Shown here: positions 6,851-12,513 of the stretch, one piece after another
How positions within the stretch are numbered: position 1 is the first letter of the stretch
How the letters are laid out: each line of letters opens with the position of its first letter
From: Ruminococcaceae bacterium UBA1772
GTDB taxonomy: Bacteria; Bacillota; Clostridia; Oscillospirales; Acutalibacteraceae
DNA length: 12,513 nucleotides
Direction: 5' to 3'
Assembly (NCBI GenBank): GCA_002314645.1
Contig: DCGS01000083.1
Location: 1 to 12,513, forward strand
Program-made: the position numbers and the translations under genes
Notes under the pieces: model-generated
Told to the model about the DNA's origin: nothing
Databases searched by the model: none
What the model saw: the letters and a program-made list of their open reading frames with translations, nothing else

Positions 6851-6880
6851 TCACAAACTATCGAAAATGTGTGTTATTAT
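6850..6880 (+). promoter_or_regulatory. Extended -10 promoter of the 52-aa gene
   Basis: TGTTATTAT (6872-6880) is an extended -10 element (TG, one base, TATTAT). TTCACA (6850-6855) sits 19 bases upstream, a poor -35 at a long spacing, as is common for extended -10 or activator-dependent promoters. Transcription would begin near 6887, where GTCTT/AAGAC (6887-6891 with 6897-6901) forms a small hairpin at the very 5' end of the mRNA, a feature that can stabilise transcripts. Confidence 0.55.
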
Positions 6881-6957
6881 ATTGTTGTCTTCAGGAAAGA
6901 CATCGTTTAAGGTATCTAGCTCACAGCTTGATATAAGTAATTACTTTAAAATTATTC

Positions 6958-6965
6958 GGAGGTGA
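6958..6965 (+). promoter_or_regulatory. Perfect ribosome binding site of the 52-aa gene
   Basis: GGAGGTGA is an eight-base complement of the 3' end of 16S rRNA. GGAGG ends nine bases before ATG 6972. It is the strongest ribosome site in the window and is the main reason to accept such a short gene. Confidence 0.85.
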
Positions 6966-6971
6966 ATCCCA

Positions 6972-7130
6972 ATGTTCCTTACAGGTATTGCTGATGCATA
7001 CTTCAAGTATGACGTTACAAGAACTCTTGCTTACGGTTTCTCTTTTGACACAAAGACTCTCGGTGAGCTTATCGCTGGCGCTGTTGACACAGGTGCTCAG
7101 ATCATTAGCACAATTATGAATCTTTTCTAA
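6972..7130 (+). CDS. Unrecognised 52-aa protein, likely highly expressed
   Basis: The frame encodes MFLTGIADAYFKYDVTRTLA and continues to residue 52, ending IISTIMNLF. Residues 28-52 form a clean amphipathic helix pattern: hydrophobic at 30, 33, 34, 37, 38, 45, 48, 49, 52 and polar at 29, 32, 39, 40, 43, 46, 47, 50. There is no cysteine, no double-glycine leader and no classical signal peptide. Codons are strikingly enriched for C- or T-ending 'fast' forms (TTC, TAC, ATC, CTT, CTC, GGT, GCT), unlike the A/T-biased lipoprotein genes beside it. Together with the ribosome site and UUCG terminator this argues for an abundant product. The amphipathic, near-neutral C-terminal half recalls small membrane-active or secreted peptides of the beta-PSM kind in general style only; no homology is claimed. 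It is a solitary transcription unit between a cyclase gene and a surface-protein operon. Confidence 0.75.
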   Translation: MFLTGIADAYFKYDVTRTLAYGFSFDTKTLGELIAGAVDTGAQIISTIMNLF

Positions 7131-7134
7131 TTGA

Positions 7135-7162
7135 CATTTTCTAATTTTAAAATTAAAAAATG
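7135..7162. repeat. A/T-rich palindrome downstream of the 52-aa gene
   Basis: CATTTTCTAATTTT and AAAATTAAAAAATG are reverse complements apart from one position, centred at 7148/7149 with no spacer. It begins four bases after the stop and ends just before the true terminator. It may add a second hairpin protecting the 3' end of the mRNA. Confidence 0.5.
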
Positions 7163-7164
7163 GG

Positions 7165-7196
7165 GAACGCAAAGCTTCGGCTTTGCGTTCTTTTTT
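7165..7196 (+). terminator. Strong UUCG-tetraloop terminator
   Basis: GAACGCAAAGC (7165-7175), loop TTCG, GCTTTGCGTTC (7180-7190), then six T. This is an 11-bp perfect stem closed by C(UUCG)G, among the most stable hairpins possible, so little read-through into the lipoprotein operon is expected. Confidence 0.95.
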
Positions 7197-7229
7197 ATAT
7201 AAATTTAATAATTTATTTTATTGTTATTA

Positions 7230-7258
7230 TTGTACATATGATATAAAAATGATATTAT
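7230..7258 (+). promoter_or_regulatory. Candidate promoter of the surface-protein operon
   Basis: TATTAT (7253-7258) is a good -10, with TTGTAC (7230-7235) 17 bases upstream as a weak -35. The whole 7197-7265 stretch is A/T-rich, and other combinations (TTGTTA 7221-7226 with TATAAA 7242-7247, 15 bases apart) are possible. Confidence 0.4.
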
Positions 7259-7289
7259 TTAAATGTATACGAATTATGGAGGAATACAC

Positions 7290-8258
7290 ATGAAAATTAA
7301 GCAAATTTTAGCATTAGTTCTTGCTGTTTTAGTTGCTATTGGAATAACAGCTTGTAGCAAAGACGAAAATTCAGACACACCTTCAAACACCGTAACAGGT
7401 GGTTCGGTTGAAGATGTATTTGACTTAACTCAAAACTCTGATGATGGTGAAGAAGCTACAATTAATTCTTCATTAATTGATGAGGATAGCGGACTTGTAA
7501 CAACAGCTGCAGGTACTACTTCTTCTGTTCCTGCAACAACAGCAAAGCCAGATATTAAAAAAGAAACAACATTGGCTACAAATTCTGTTACAGGTGCAAC
7601 ATCAGCTGACGGCTATCAATTAACATGGAAAGCTGTAGCAGGCGCAAAAGCTTATAACATTTACAGAGCAGACAATGCAAACTCTGAATACAAGTTTATT
7701 GGATCAACATCTACAACATCTTATGTAGATAAGACTGGTAGTAGCAAATATTCATACAAGGTAACTGTTGCTCCAAACCCATCAACTACAAGTGCACCAA
7801 ACAACAGCACAGGTTTCAAGGGTTCTTCTCTTCAGTTTGCTAATGAAAACAATGGTACTACATTTATTTCTACAAACTTAAATAACGCATATATTGCTTT
7901 TGTTAGAAATGAGTATGCAAAGAAAGGCATTACTTGCCCTCCAGGTAGACTTGCTTATGTACAAATAAGCGGACAAAATTATTTGTATGTTTTCCAGTTT
8001 GATAATACAAAGACATGGAATAGTTCAACACTTGAGCAGGTTCAAATTTTTGTAGATAAAAACGATACAACAAAGTATTTTAGTTTCTTTACAAAAGATA
8101 ATGGTTCTAGTGACTATATGAAAGCTAAGGAAACAGCTGTTTCTAAATGGAACAAGGTTCAAGGAAAAGATGGGACAACATATACAGATATGCAAGCACT
8201 TTTAACAACTCTTGCAGGGGATCCTCATTTCCAAACAGTAATTAATGCATCATATTAA
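7290..8258 (+). CDS. Lipoprotein with fibronectin type III domain
   Basis: The 322-aa protein starts at ATG 7290, seven bases after GGAGG (7278-7282); an earlier in-frame ATG at 7263 has no ribosome site and would spoil the signal peptide. MKIKQILALVLAVLVAIG plus ITAC gives a lipoprotein signal with the lipidated cysteine at residue 22. Residues 23-100 are an acidic, Thr/Ser-rich tether. Residues about 100-161 form one fibronectin type III domain (LTWKAVAGAKAYNIYRA, SEYKFIG, TSYVDKT, YSYKVTV). After a second short Ser/Thr/Pro/Asn linker, a C-terminal region (about 180-322) of unknown type contains predicted strands around YLYVFQF and VQIFVD. It should be anchored outside the membrane and may bind a glycan or protein partner. 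First gene of a probable three-gene operon; its stop overlaps the next gene's ribosome site. Confidence 0.85.
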   Translation: MKIKQILALVLAVLVAIGITACSKDENSDTPSNTVTGGSVEDVFDLTQNSDDGEEATINSSLIDEDSGLVTTAAGTTSSVPATTAKPDIKKETTLATNSVTGATSADGYQLTWKAVAGAKAYNIYRADNANSEYKFIGSTSTTSYVDKTGSSKYSYKVTVAPNPSTTSAPNNSTGFKGSSLQFANENNGTTFISTNLNNAYIAFVRNEYAKKGITCPPGRLAYVQISGQNYLYVFQFDNTKTWNSSTLEQVQIFVDKNDTTKYFSFFTKDNGSSDYMKAKETAVSKWNKVQGKDGTTYTDMQALLTTLAGDPHFQTVINASY

Positions 8259-8268
8259 GGAGCATAAC

Positions 8269-9096
8269 ATGAAAAACAGATTAGTTATTTATTTGTTGTC
8301 TGCTGTTTTTTTACTGTCATTAACTGCTTGTAGTAAAGACGATGCTGAGGCGGGAACATATAACCCTCAAGATCCATCGGCTGGAAGCGCTACAAATGCA
8401 AATGGTGAAAATATGGATGCTTGGTGGCAGCAGTATACTACAGAGCCACATCTTAATGATGGCGGTAGCGCAAATAATTCCGTTACAAATGGTAACTCAT
8501 CCACAACAAATGGTAGTGGTGGTTCAAATTCATCCTCAACAACTAAGGCTGGTTCTCAAAACCAACCAACTAGCAGTAGAACTACAACAAAGGTTGTTAC
8601 TGCCCCTGCTGAGGACTACGTTAAGGTTGATAATAACACTATGAAGTATGACGTTAAAAACGGAAATGAAAAGGGTGTTGTTACCTTAACAAAATCAGGT
8701 TCCAACAAATTCATAAAAGAATCGCTTGATTCTATTAACAAAACGTTTTCATCTAATTTTTCAGCGTCAAATACAATGTGTTTTTCTAGCACATTGAAAA
8801 ATATGAAGGATACAACACTTGTATATGTATTCTCAGGCTCAAAAAAGGACGCTTCAACTTTACGCTTTGTTGTTCAGTTCAAGGGCGACAAACCAGAAAG
8901 CTTTGGCAAAATATCAATTGATGGAAATGATGCTCCATTAAACTATTGGCCATGTGCAGCGTCAGGAGATTCAGTCTATACTGAATATCTGAATACGTTT
9001 AAACAAGTTTCTGGAGAATACTATTCTATAGGAACTGAAACATATAAAGATCTTTTAAAAGATGAATGTGTAAGCACATTCCTTTCATGGAAATAA
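8269..9096 (+). CDS. Lipoprotein with Ser/Thr/Asn/Gly linker, unknown domain
   Basis: The 275-aa protein starts at ATG 8269; AAGGAG (8257-8262) overlaps the previous stop codon, and the gap between genes is 10 bases. MKNRLVIYLLSAVFLLS plus LTAC is a lipoprotein signal (lipidated Cys21), followed by SKDD, nearly the same residues (SKDE) as in the preceding lipoprotein. Residues 60-112 are a disordered Asn/Ser/Thr/Gly linker, suited to crossing the cell wall and possibly glycosylated. Residues about 115-275 form a mixed alpha/beta domain (VVTLTKS, LVYVFSG, LRFVVQF, GKISIDG) with three cysteines (171, 229, 267). I do not recognise this domain. Parts of it line up with the C-terminal region of the upstream lipoprotein (see findings). 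Its role is presumably extracytoplasmic. Confidence 0.83.
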   Translation: MKNRLVIYLLSAVFLLSLTACSKDDAEAGTYNPQDPSAGSATNANGENMDAWWQQYTTEPHLNDGGSANNSVTNGNSSTTNGSGGSNSSSTTKAGSQNQPTSSRTTTKVVTAPAEDYVKVDNNTMKYDVKNGNEKGVVTLTKSGSNKFIKESLDSINKTFSSNFSASNTMCFSSTLKNMKDTTLVYVFSGSKKDASTLRFVVQFKGDKPESFGKISIDGNDAPLNYWPCAASGDSVYTEYLNTFKQVSGEYYSIGTETYKDLLKDECVSTFLSWK

Positions 9097-9115
9097 AAAA
9101 TAAGGAGATAAAAAC

Positions 9116-10639
9116 ATGAGAATTTCAACTTTAATTAAACTTGGCGCTTTAGGTGCGGCTGCGGCTTCAACTGCAGTAGGCTCAGTTCTCCTTACGACTA
9201 AAGCTGTCAAAAAATTAGGAAATGAAACTTTTCCGGATGATCCAAACAAAAAAGGAATTAATGTTAATGATGCACCTAGTATGAGAGGCGTAACTGGAGG
9301 TCCAGTAGCTGCTGCTCAAACATATCAGGCTCCAGCAACAACAATTATTCCAGAGGCTTATGTTGCTCCACCTCCAGCACCAGTTCCTCCTGTAGAGTAT
9401 GCACCAGTTGCACAGCCAATTCCTGCAGCTCCTGTAGCACCAGTTCCAACACCGGTACCAGTTCCTACACCAGCTCCAATTCCAACTCCAGTACCAGCTG
9501 CTCCAGCACCTGTAGTTGCTCCAGAGCCAGTTGTTGAGGAAAAATATACAGACCTTCCAATGAATCTTCCATACCTTGCAGGAAAGCTTGGAGAGGAAGA
9601 TAAGGATGCAGCTGAAATAATTGTTACACCTTCAGAACAGAAGGCTGCTGAAGTTGTTCCAGAACCAGTAGTTGCTCCAGAACCAGTAGTTGTTCCAGAA
9701 CCAGTAGTTGCTCCAGAACCAGTAGTTGTTCCAGAACCAGTAGCTGTTCCAGAACCGGTGGTTGCTCCAGAACCAGTGGTTGCTCCAGAACCAGTAGCTG
9801 TTCCAGAGCCAGTAGCTGCTCCAATTCCAGTGGTTGAGCCAGTTATGGCACAGGCTCCTGTTATTGAGCCAGTTGTAGCTGCTCCAGTAGCAGAACCAAC
9901 TGTTGAAGTTACACCAGAGCCAATTGCTGCTCCAGTTATTAGTGAAGAGCCAGAGGTTGTTCTTCCAACAGCTGAGCCTATTTCATATGATGGTGAAACT
10001 TCAGGACAGACATTTGCGGATATTGATCCGCTTTCACAAGGATTTTCAATAGCAATGGCAGAGGCTCCAGGTGAGGCACTTCCTCCAATGGAATCAACAA
10101 CATCTGAGTATCTAGCTCCAGAGGCTCCTGTAACTTTTGATAATCTTACTGCAGATTATGTTGAAGAAATTCCTCAGGTAGTTGAAGCTCCAGTTCCAGT
10201 TGCAACTACAGAACCTGCGCCTGTAGAGGTTGCAGCCCCTGTTATTGATCCAATTGTCACTGAACCAGTAGCTGAGCCTATTCCTGCTGCAGAACCTGTT
10301 GTAGAGGCTCCTGTAGTTCCAGAAGGCAATGGCAAGACAGTTCAAATTGGCGGAGCAGTTGTTTCAGATAGCGTTGCAGATCCTGCAATAGTAGCTGTAG
10401 TAAACACATTTAATGTTCCAGCAAGCAACCTTGTTTCAATTGCAGCAGAAGGAAATTCACCAATGGTATTTGAATTCCTTTATGAGGACATGAAAACAGA
10501 TGCTACACTTATGAATGTATATTTCATTCTTCCTGATGGACAGGCAACATTACCTCCAGAGGCAGAAAGAGAAAATGTTCTTGCATTTGGAAGAAACTTC
10601 ATTACAGGAAACGATGAACTTCGTTCATTCCTTGCATAA
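9116..10639 (+). CDS. Membrane-anchored Pro/Ala/Val/Glu-rich stalk protein
   Basis: The 507-aa protein follows the second lipoprotein by 19 bases, with AAGGAG (9102-9107) eight bases before the ATG. A hydrophobic segment (residues 5-28) rich in Ala and Gly, followed by KKLG, is a probable membrane anchor. There is no lipobox and no LPxTG. Residues 70-140 and 175-405 are very rich in Pro, Ala, Val and Glu; 181-240 are ten tandem hexapeptides of the form (V/A)PEPV(V/A). Such sequence adopts extended, rod-like structure and is typical of spacers. A non-repetitive island (142-175) and a C-terminal domain (about 405-507, IGGAVVSDSVADPAIVAVVN, then MVFEFLYED and NVYFILPDG) are likely folded. I do not know the family. 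If the N-terminal helix is an uncleaved anchor, the stalk could present the C-terminal domain away from the membrane; orientation is inferred. Confidence 0.82.
   Translation: MRISTLIKLGALGAAAASTAVGSVLLTTKAVKKLGNETFPDDPNKKGINVNDAPSMRGVTGGPVAAAQTYQAPATTIIPEAYVAPPPAPVPPVEYAPVAQPIPAAPVAPVPTPVPVPTPAPIPTPVPAAPAPVVAPEPVVEEKYTDLPMNLPYLAGKLGEEDKDAAEIIVTPSEQKAAEVVPEPVVAPEPVVVPEPVVAPEPVVVPEPVAVPEPVVAPEPVVAPEPVAVPEPVAAPIPVVEPVMAQAPVIEPVVAAPVAEPTVEVTPEPIAAPVISEEPEVVLPTAEPISYDGETSGQTFADIDPLSQGFSIAMAEAPGEALPPMESTTSEYLAPEAPVTFDNLTADYVEEIPQVVEAPVPVATTEPAPVEVAAPVIDPIVTEPVAEPIPAAEPVVEAPVVPEGNGKTVQIGGAVVSDSVADPAIVAVVNTFNVPASNLVSIAAEGNSPMVFEFLYEDMKTDATLMNVYFILPDGQATLPPEAERENVLAFGRNFITGNDELRSFLA
9656..9835 (+). 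repeat. 18-bp tandem repeat, ten units, in-frame
   Basis: Units of the form GTTCCAGAACCAGTAGTT and GCTCCAGAACCAGTAGTT alternate here, encoding VPEPVV/APEPVV hexapeptides (residues 181-240). The first units are almost identical at DNA level and the last two diverge (APIPVV). Near-identity in synonymous positions implies recent expansion by slippage or recombination, so copy number may vary between strains. Confidence 0.9.
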
Positions 10640-10648
10640 GTAAAAAAG

Positions 10649-10687
10649 AAAGCCGATTCACAGTTTTGTGAATCGGCTTATTTTTTT
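10649..10687. terminator. Bidirectional terminator between surface operon and GGDEF genes
   Basis: AAGCCGATTCAC (10649-10660) and GTGAATCGGCTT (10667-10678) form a perfect 12-bp stem with loop AGTTTT. On the plus strand it is followed by AT and a run of eight T. On the minus strand the arm is followed by TCTTTTTT. It can serve both convergent units. Confidence 0.9.
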
Positions 10688-11888
10688 ATATTTTTGTCAT
10701 GTCTGAGAAGCGTCTGCCTGAATTTTCAACTGGTTTGAGAGAATCTGGTTCGTATGCTACATAGCAAAGAGGAGGGATGCCTCCGTGGTGCCATACAATC
10801 TGATTTCTGCCGTTTTCTTTAGCCATGTAAAGATTTGTATCTGCTTCCTCAATTAACTGCTCAACGGTCATTCCAGGCATATACATAGCCACACCACCGC
10901 TAACGGTTACTGTTTTGTCTATGTTGGCAGATAACTGAGTGTTTTCAACTGATGCACGTATTTGTTCAGCTCTTCTATAAGCTGGTGTGTCATCAGCAGA
11001 AGGAAGAACACAAATAAACTCTTCGCCACCATACCTTGATACAACATCCACTTTTCTAAGGGAATTTTTAAGGATGTATGTAAGATTCTTAATGCAATCA
11101 TCGCCTGAAAGATGGCCATATGTGTCATTAATCTTTTTAAAATGATCAAGGTCAAACATTAAAATTGAGAATGCTTTCATTTCTCCAGATTCAACCTGTG
11201 CAATGCACTTTTCTAGGTATTCAATTAAATATCTTCTGTTGTACGCACCGGTTAAAGGATCTTTTGTTGATGCATCTTCAATTTGACCAAGAAGATCTCT
11301 TGCTTTTTGCTGGTTTTCATCAAAGTTCTTTGCAAGGATTCTAAGGAAGAATCCAATTGAAATACCAATAAAGATTGAAGAAAAACCAATGTCAATATAA
11401 GTGTGATTACCCATTTGGGTGAAATTATCAACAAAGTCTGGTCTAAACCAGTTGATTGCATATGCAGCTACAAAAGATAAACTGTTAAGTATAAACATTA
11501 TTATAAGAATAATGTTGTCCAAAAGGAGAATGGTTGTTACTCCACCAGCAATGAATATGATAGAAAAACCACTATCTATTCCACCACCGAAGATGAATGC
11601 TAGTGGTAAAAGAATACTGTTATTTATGAAACAAAACATAATATAAAGTAACCTTTGCTTTGCTTCCCCAGTTATTCTCTTTTGAAGCAAGTAACATAAA
11701 ATATAGAAAAGAAACAAAATTATTTGAACGCCAATTGCAGCAATGTGTCGTCCAATTAGAAGTGAAATTACAAGATAAACGAAACCTGCAACTACAAGCG
11801 ATTCACTTATCTTTTTAAAGAGGTCTCCTTTAAGTGTGGCGCCAACAAGCCTTTTGGAGGTGAATATTTGCTTTAATAATTCTTTCAT
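10686..11888 (-). CDS. Membrane diguanylate cyclase (GGEEF)
   Basis: This 400-aa protein has about six hydrophobic segments (roughly residues 30-48, 52-69, 79-100, 107-122, 126-147, 166-184), then a GGDEF domain from DPLTGAYNRR (210-219). Metal-site aspartates lie in MFDLDHFKKINDTYGH (244-259). The active site is GGEEF at 287-291, and an intact inhibitory site RKVD (278-281) lies five residues upstream, so it should be active and product-inhibited. A C-terminal tail of about 35 residues beyond the domain (366-400, WHHGGIPPLCYVAYEPDSLK onward) is unusual and of unknown role. The start is residue M8 of the longest frame: AAGGAGGGC (11895-11903) sits inside the longer version and is the obvious ribosome site for ATG at 11888-11886. 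It is the downstream gene of a two-cyclase operon. Confidence 0.9.
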   Translation of the reverse strand: MKELLKQIFTSKRLVGATLKGDLFKKISESLVVAGFVYLVISLLIGRHIAAIGVQIILFLFYILCYLLQKRITGEAKQRLLYIMFCFINNSILLPLAFIFGGGIDSGFSIIFIAGGVTTILLLDNIILIIMFILNSLSFVAAYAINWFRPDFVDNFTQMGNHTYIDIGFSSIFIGISIGFFLRILAKNFDENQQKARDLLGQIEDASTKDPLTGAYNRRYLIEYLEKCIAQVESGEMKAFSILMFDLDHFKKINDTYGHLSGDDCIKNLTYILKNSLRKVDVVSRYGGEEFICVLPSADDTPAYRRAEQIRASVENTQLSANIDKTVTVSGGVAMYMPGMTVEQLIEEADTNLYMAKENGRNQIVWHHGGIPPLCYVAYEPDSLKPVENSGRRFSDMTKI

Positions 11889-11894
11889 TTTAAC

Positions 11895-11903
11895 GCCCTC
11901 CTT
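11895..11903 (-). promoter_or_regulatory. Ribosome binding site that fixes the second cyclase start
   Basis: On the minus strand AAGGAGGGC overlaps the TAA stop of the upstream cyclase (11904-11902) and is followed by GTTAAA and ATG (11888). The overlap suggests translational coupling, and it rules out the alternative start at 11909, which would read through this site. Confidence 0.8.
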
Positions 11904-12513
11904 AGCCACAGATTCTATTTCGGCCTGTGTTTTTTGCCATGTATAGATTCTCGTCGGCCTCGCCTATAAGCTGCTCATCTGTTTCTCCAACTTCAAATGA
12001 GGCTACGCCTCCACTTATTGTGACAGGCTTATCTGCAGGCAGTTCGGGTGATAAGTGAGATTTTTCAATACATTCTCTAATTTCATTTGCACGATTTAGT
12101 GCTTCTTCGCGGTTAAGACCAGGGAGAATTAGTATGAATTCCTCGCCACCATATCTTGCAACTATTTCCTTCTCGCGACAAGAACCTTTAAGAATTCTTG
12201 TGAGCGCTTTTAAAACCTCGTCTCCAAGAAGATGGCCGTATGTATCGTTCAAATTTTTGAATTTATCAATGTCAAAAATGGCAACAGAAAGTTCACTGCC
12301 ATTTTCAGAGGCATACTGTATTTGCTCGTCTAAATATGAATACATATAACGCCTATTGTATACGTTTGTTAAAGGGTCAATCAATGAGTTATGTTTAACT
12401 TCTTCAATGGAATTAGAAACGATTTTATATTCTTTTCTGTACATTGAGAAAATAATTTTAGCAAGGGCACCAAGTGCAATTCCAACCATAAATGTGTTTG
12501 AAGAAATGGCTCT
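11902..12513 (-). CDS. Membrane GGDEF protein, N terminus outside window
   Basis: The frame is open to the window edge, so the 203 visible residues are the C-terminal part. It begins in a hydrophobic helix (about 5-24, MVGIALGALAKIIFSM), so an ATG at 12489 is not the true start and a membrane region lies beyond the edge. The GGDEF domain runs from DPLTNVYNRR (46-55), with metal aspartates in AIFDIDKFKNLNDTYGH (78-94) and GGEEF at 122-126. The inhibitory-site position reads REKE (113-116) instead of RxxD, so feedback by cyclic-di-GMP may be weak or lost. The protein ends right after the domain (NTGRNRICG). It is closely similar in domain layout to the next gene, from which only 13 bases separate it, suggesting tandem duplication. 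Confidence 0.88.
   Translation of the reverse strand, partial: RAISSNTFMVGIALGALAKIIFSMYRKEYKIVSNSIEEVKHNSLIDPLTNVYNRRYMYSYLDEQIQYASENGSELSVAIFDIDKFKNLNDTYGHLLGDEVLKALTRILKGSCREKEIVARYGGEEFILILPGLNREEALNRANEIRECIEKSHLSPELPADKPVTISGGVASFEVGETDEQLIGEADENLYMAKNTGRNRICG

Noticed and set aside
6541..6971. Possible cyclic-di-GMP riboswitch upstream of the 52-aa gene
   Set aside because: Suggested by the neighbouring cyclases, but the conserved GEMM-I core could not be found, and I could not match a class II pattern; kept only as an unassigned foldable patch.
9624..9824. Minus-strand 66-aa frame of Leu/Glu/Gln/Val repeats
   Set aside because: It is only the antisense reading of the PEPV tandem repeat; it has no ribosome site or promoter.
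9656..9835. CRISPR array
   Set aside because: The units are 18 bp, directly adjacent with no spacers, and in frame with a long coding sequence.

Overview
The window is AT-rich, has short intergenic gaps, strong GGAGG-type ribosome binding sites and U-tailed terminators, and encodes typical clostridial proteins: a YifB/ComM ATPase, a PgcA-type phosphoglucomutase, a zf-trcl plus CxxC-x17-CxxC zinc-ribbon protein, and Thr/Ser-linker lipoproteins. It looks like a low-GC Firmicute of class Clostridia. A gut or rumen Ruminococcaceae/Oscillospirales relative is my best guess, but the sequence does not prove the genus. No rRNA, tRNA, insertion sequence, CRISPR array or phage gene was seen.

Layout. 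Bases 1-200 hold the 3' end of a gene with a DAK/FakA-type domain. It converges with the minus-strand comM-like gene (238-1788), and a shared hairpin lies between them. Divergent from comM is a two-gene unit: phosphoglucomutase (1958-3643) and, one base later, a 76-aa two-helix membrane protein (3645-3875). Three single-gene units follow on the plus strand: a zinc-ribbon protein (4057-4335), an unrecognised 105-aa beta-rich protein (4458-4775) and a six-helix membrane diguanylate cyclase with a PAS-like region (4912-6498). All three are followed by terminators, and each has a recognisable sigma-A-like promoter.

The most unusual part is 6499-10639. A 473-base gap carries a GC-richer patch and an 18-bp perfect inverted repeat placed just upstream of an extended -10 promoter. 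This promoter would drive a 52-aa open reading frame (6972-7130) with a perfect GGAGGTGA site, C/T-ending codons of the highly expressed type, an amphipathic C-terminal half, and a UUCG-tetraloop terminator. Next comes a three-gene operon of surface proteins: a lipoprotein with a fibronectin type III domain (7290-8258), a second lipoprotein with a Ser/Thr/Asn/Gly linker (8269-9096), and a membrane-anchored Pro/Ala/Val/Glu-rich stalk protein with ten tandem hexapeptides (9116-10639). Their C-terminal domains look distantly alike. None of the four is a family I recognise as a whole, so this block is the best candidate for something undescribed.

On the minus strand, converging on that operon across a bidirectional terminator, are two tandem membrane GGDEF proteins: 10686-11888 and the partial 11902-12513. 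With the 4912 gene, the window holds three diguanylate cyclases, two with an intact RxxD inhibitory site and one with RxxE. This suggests local investment in cyclic-di-GMP signalling around a cell-surface locus. A functional link between the cyclases and the surface operon is inference from proximity only.
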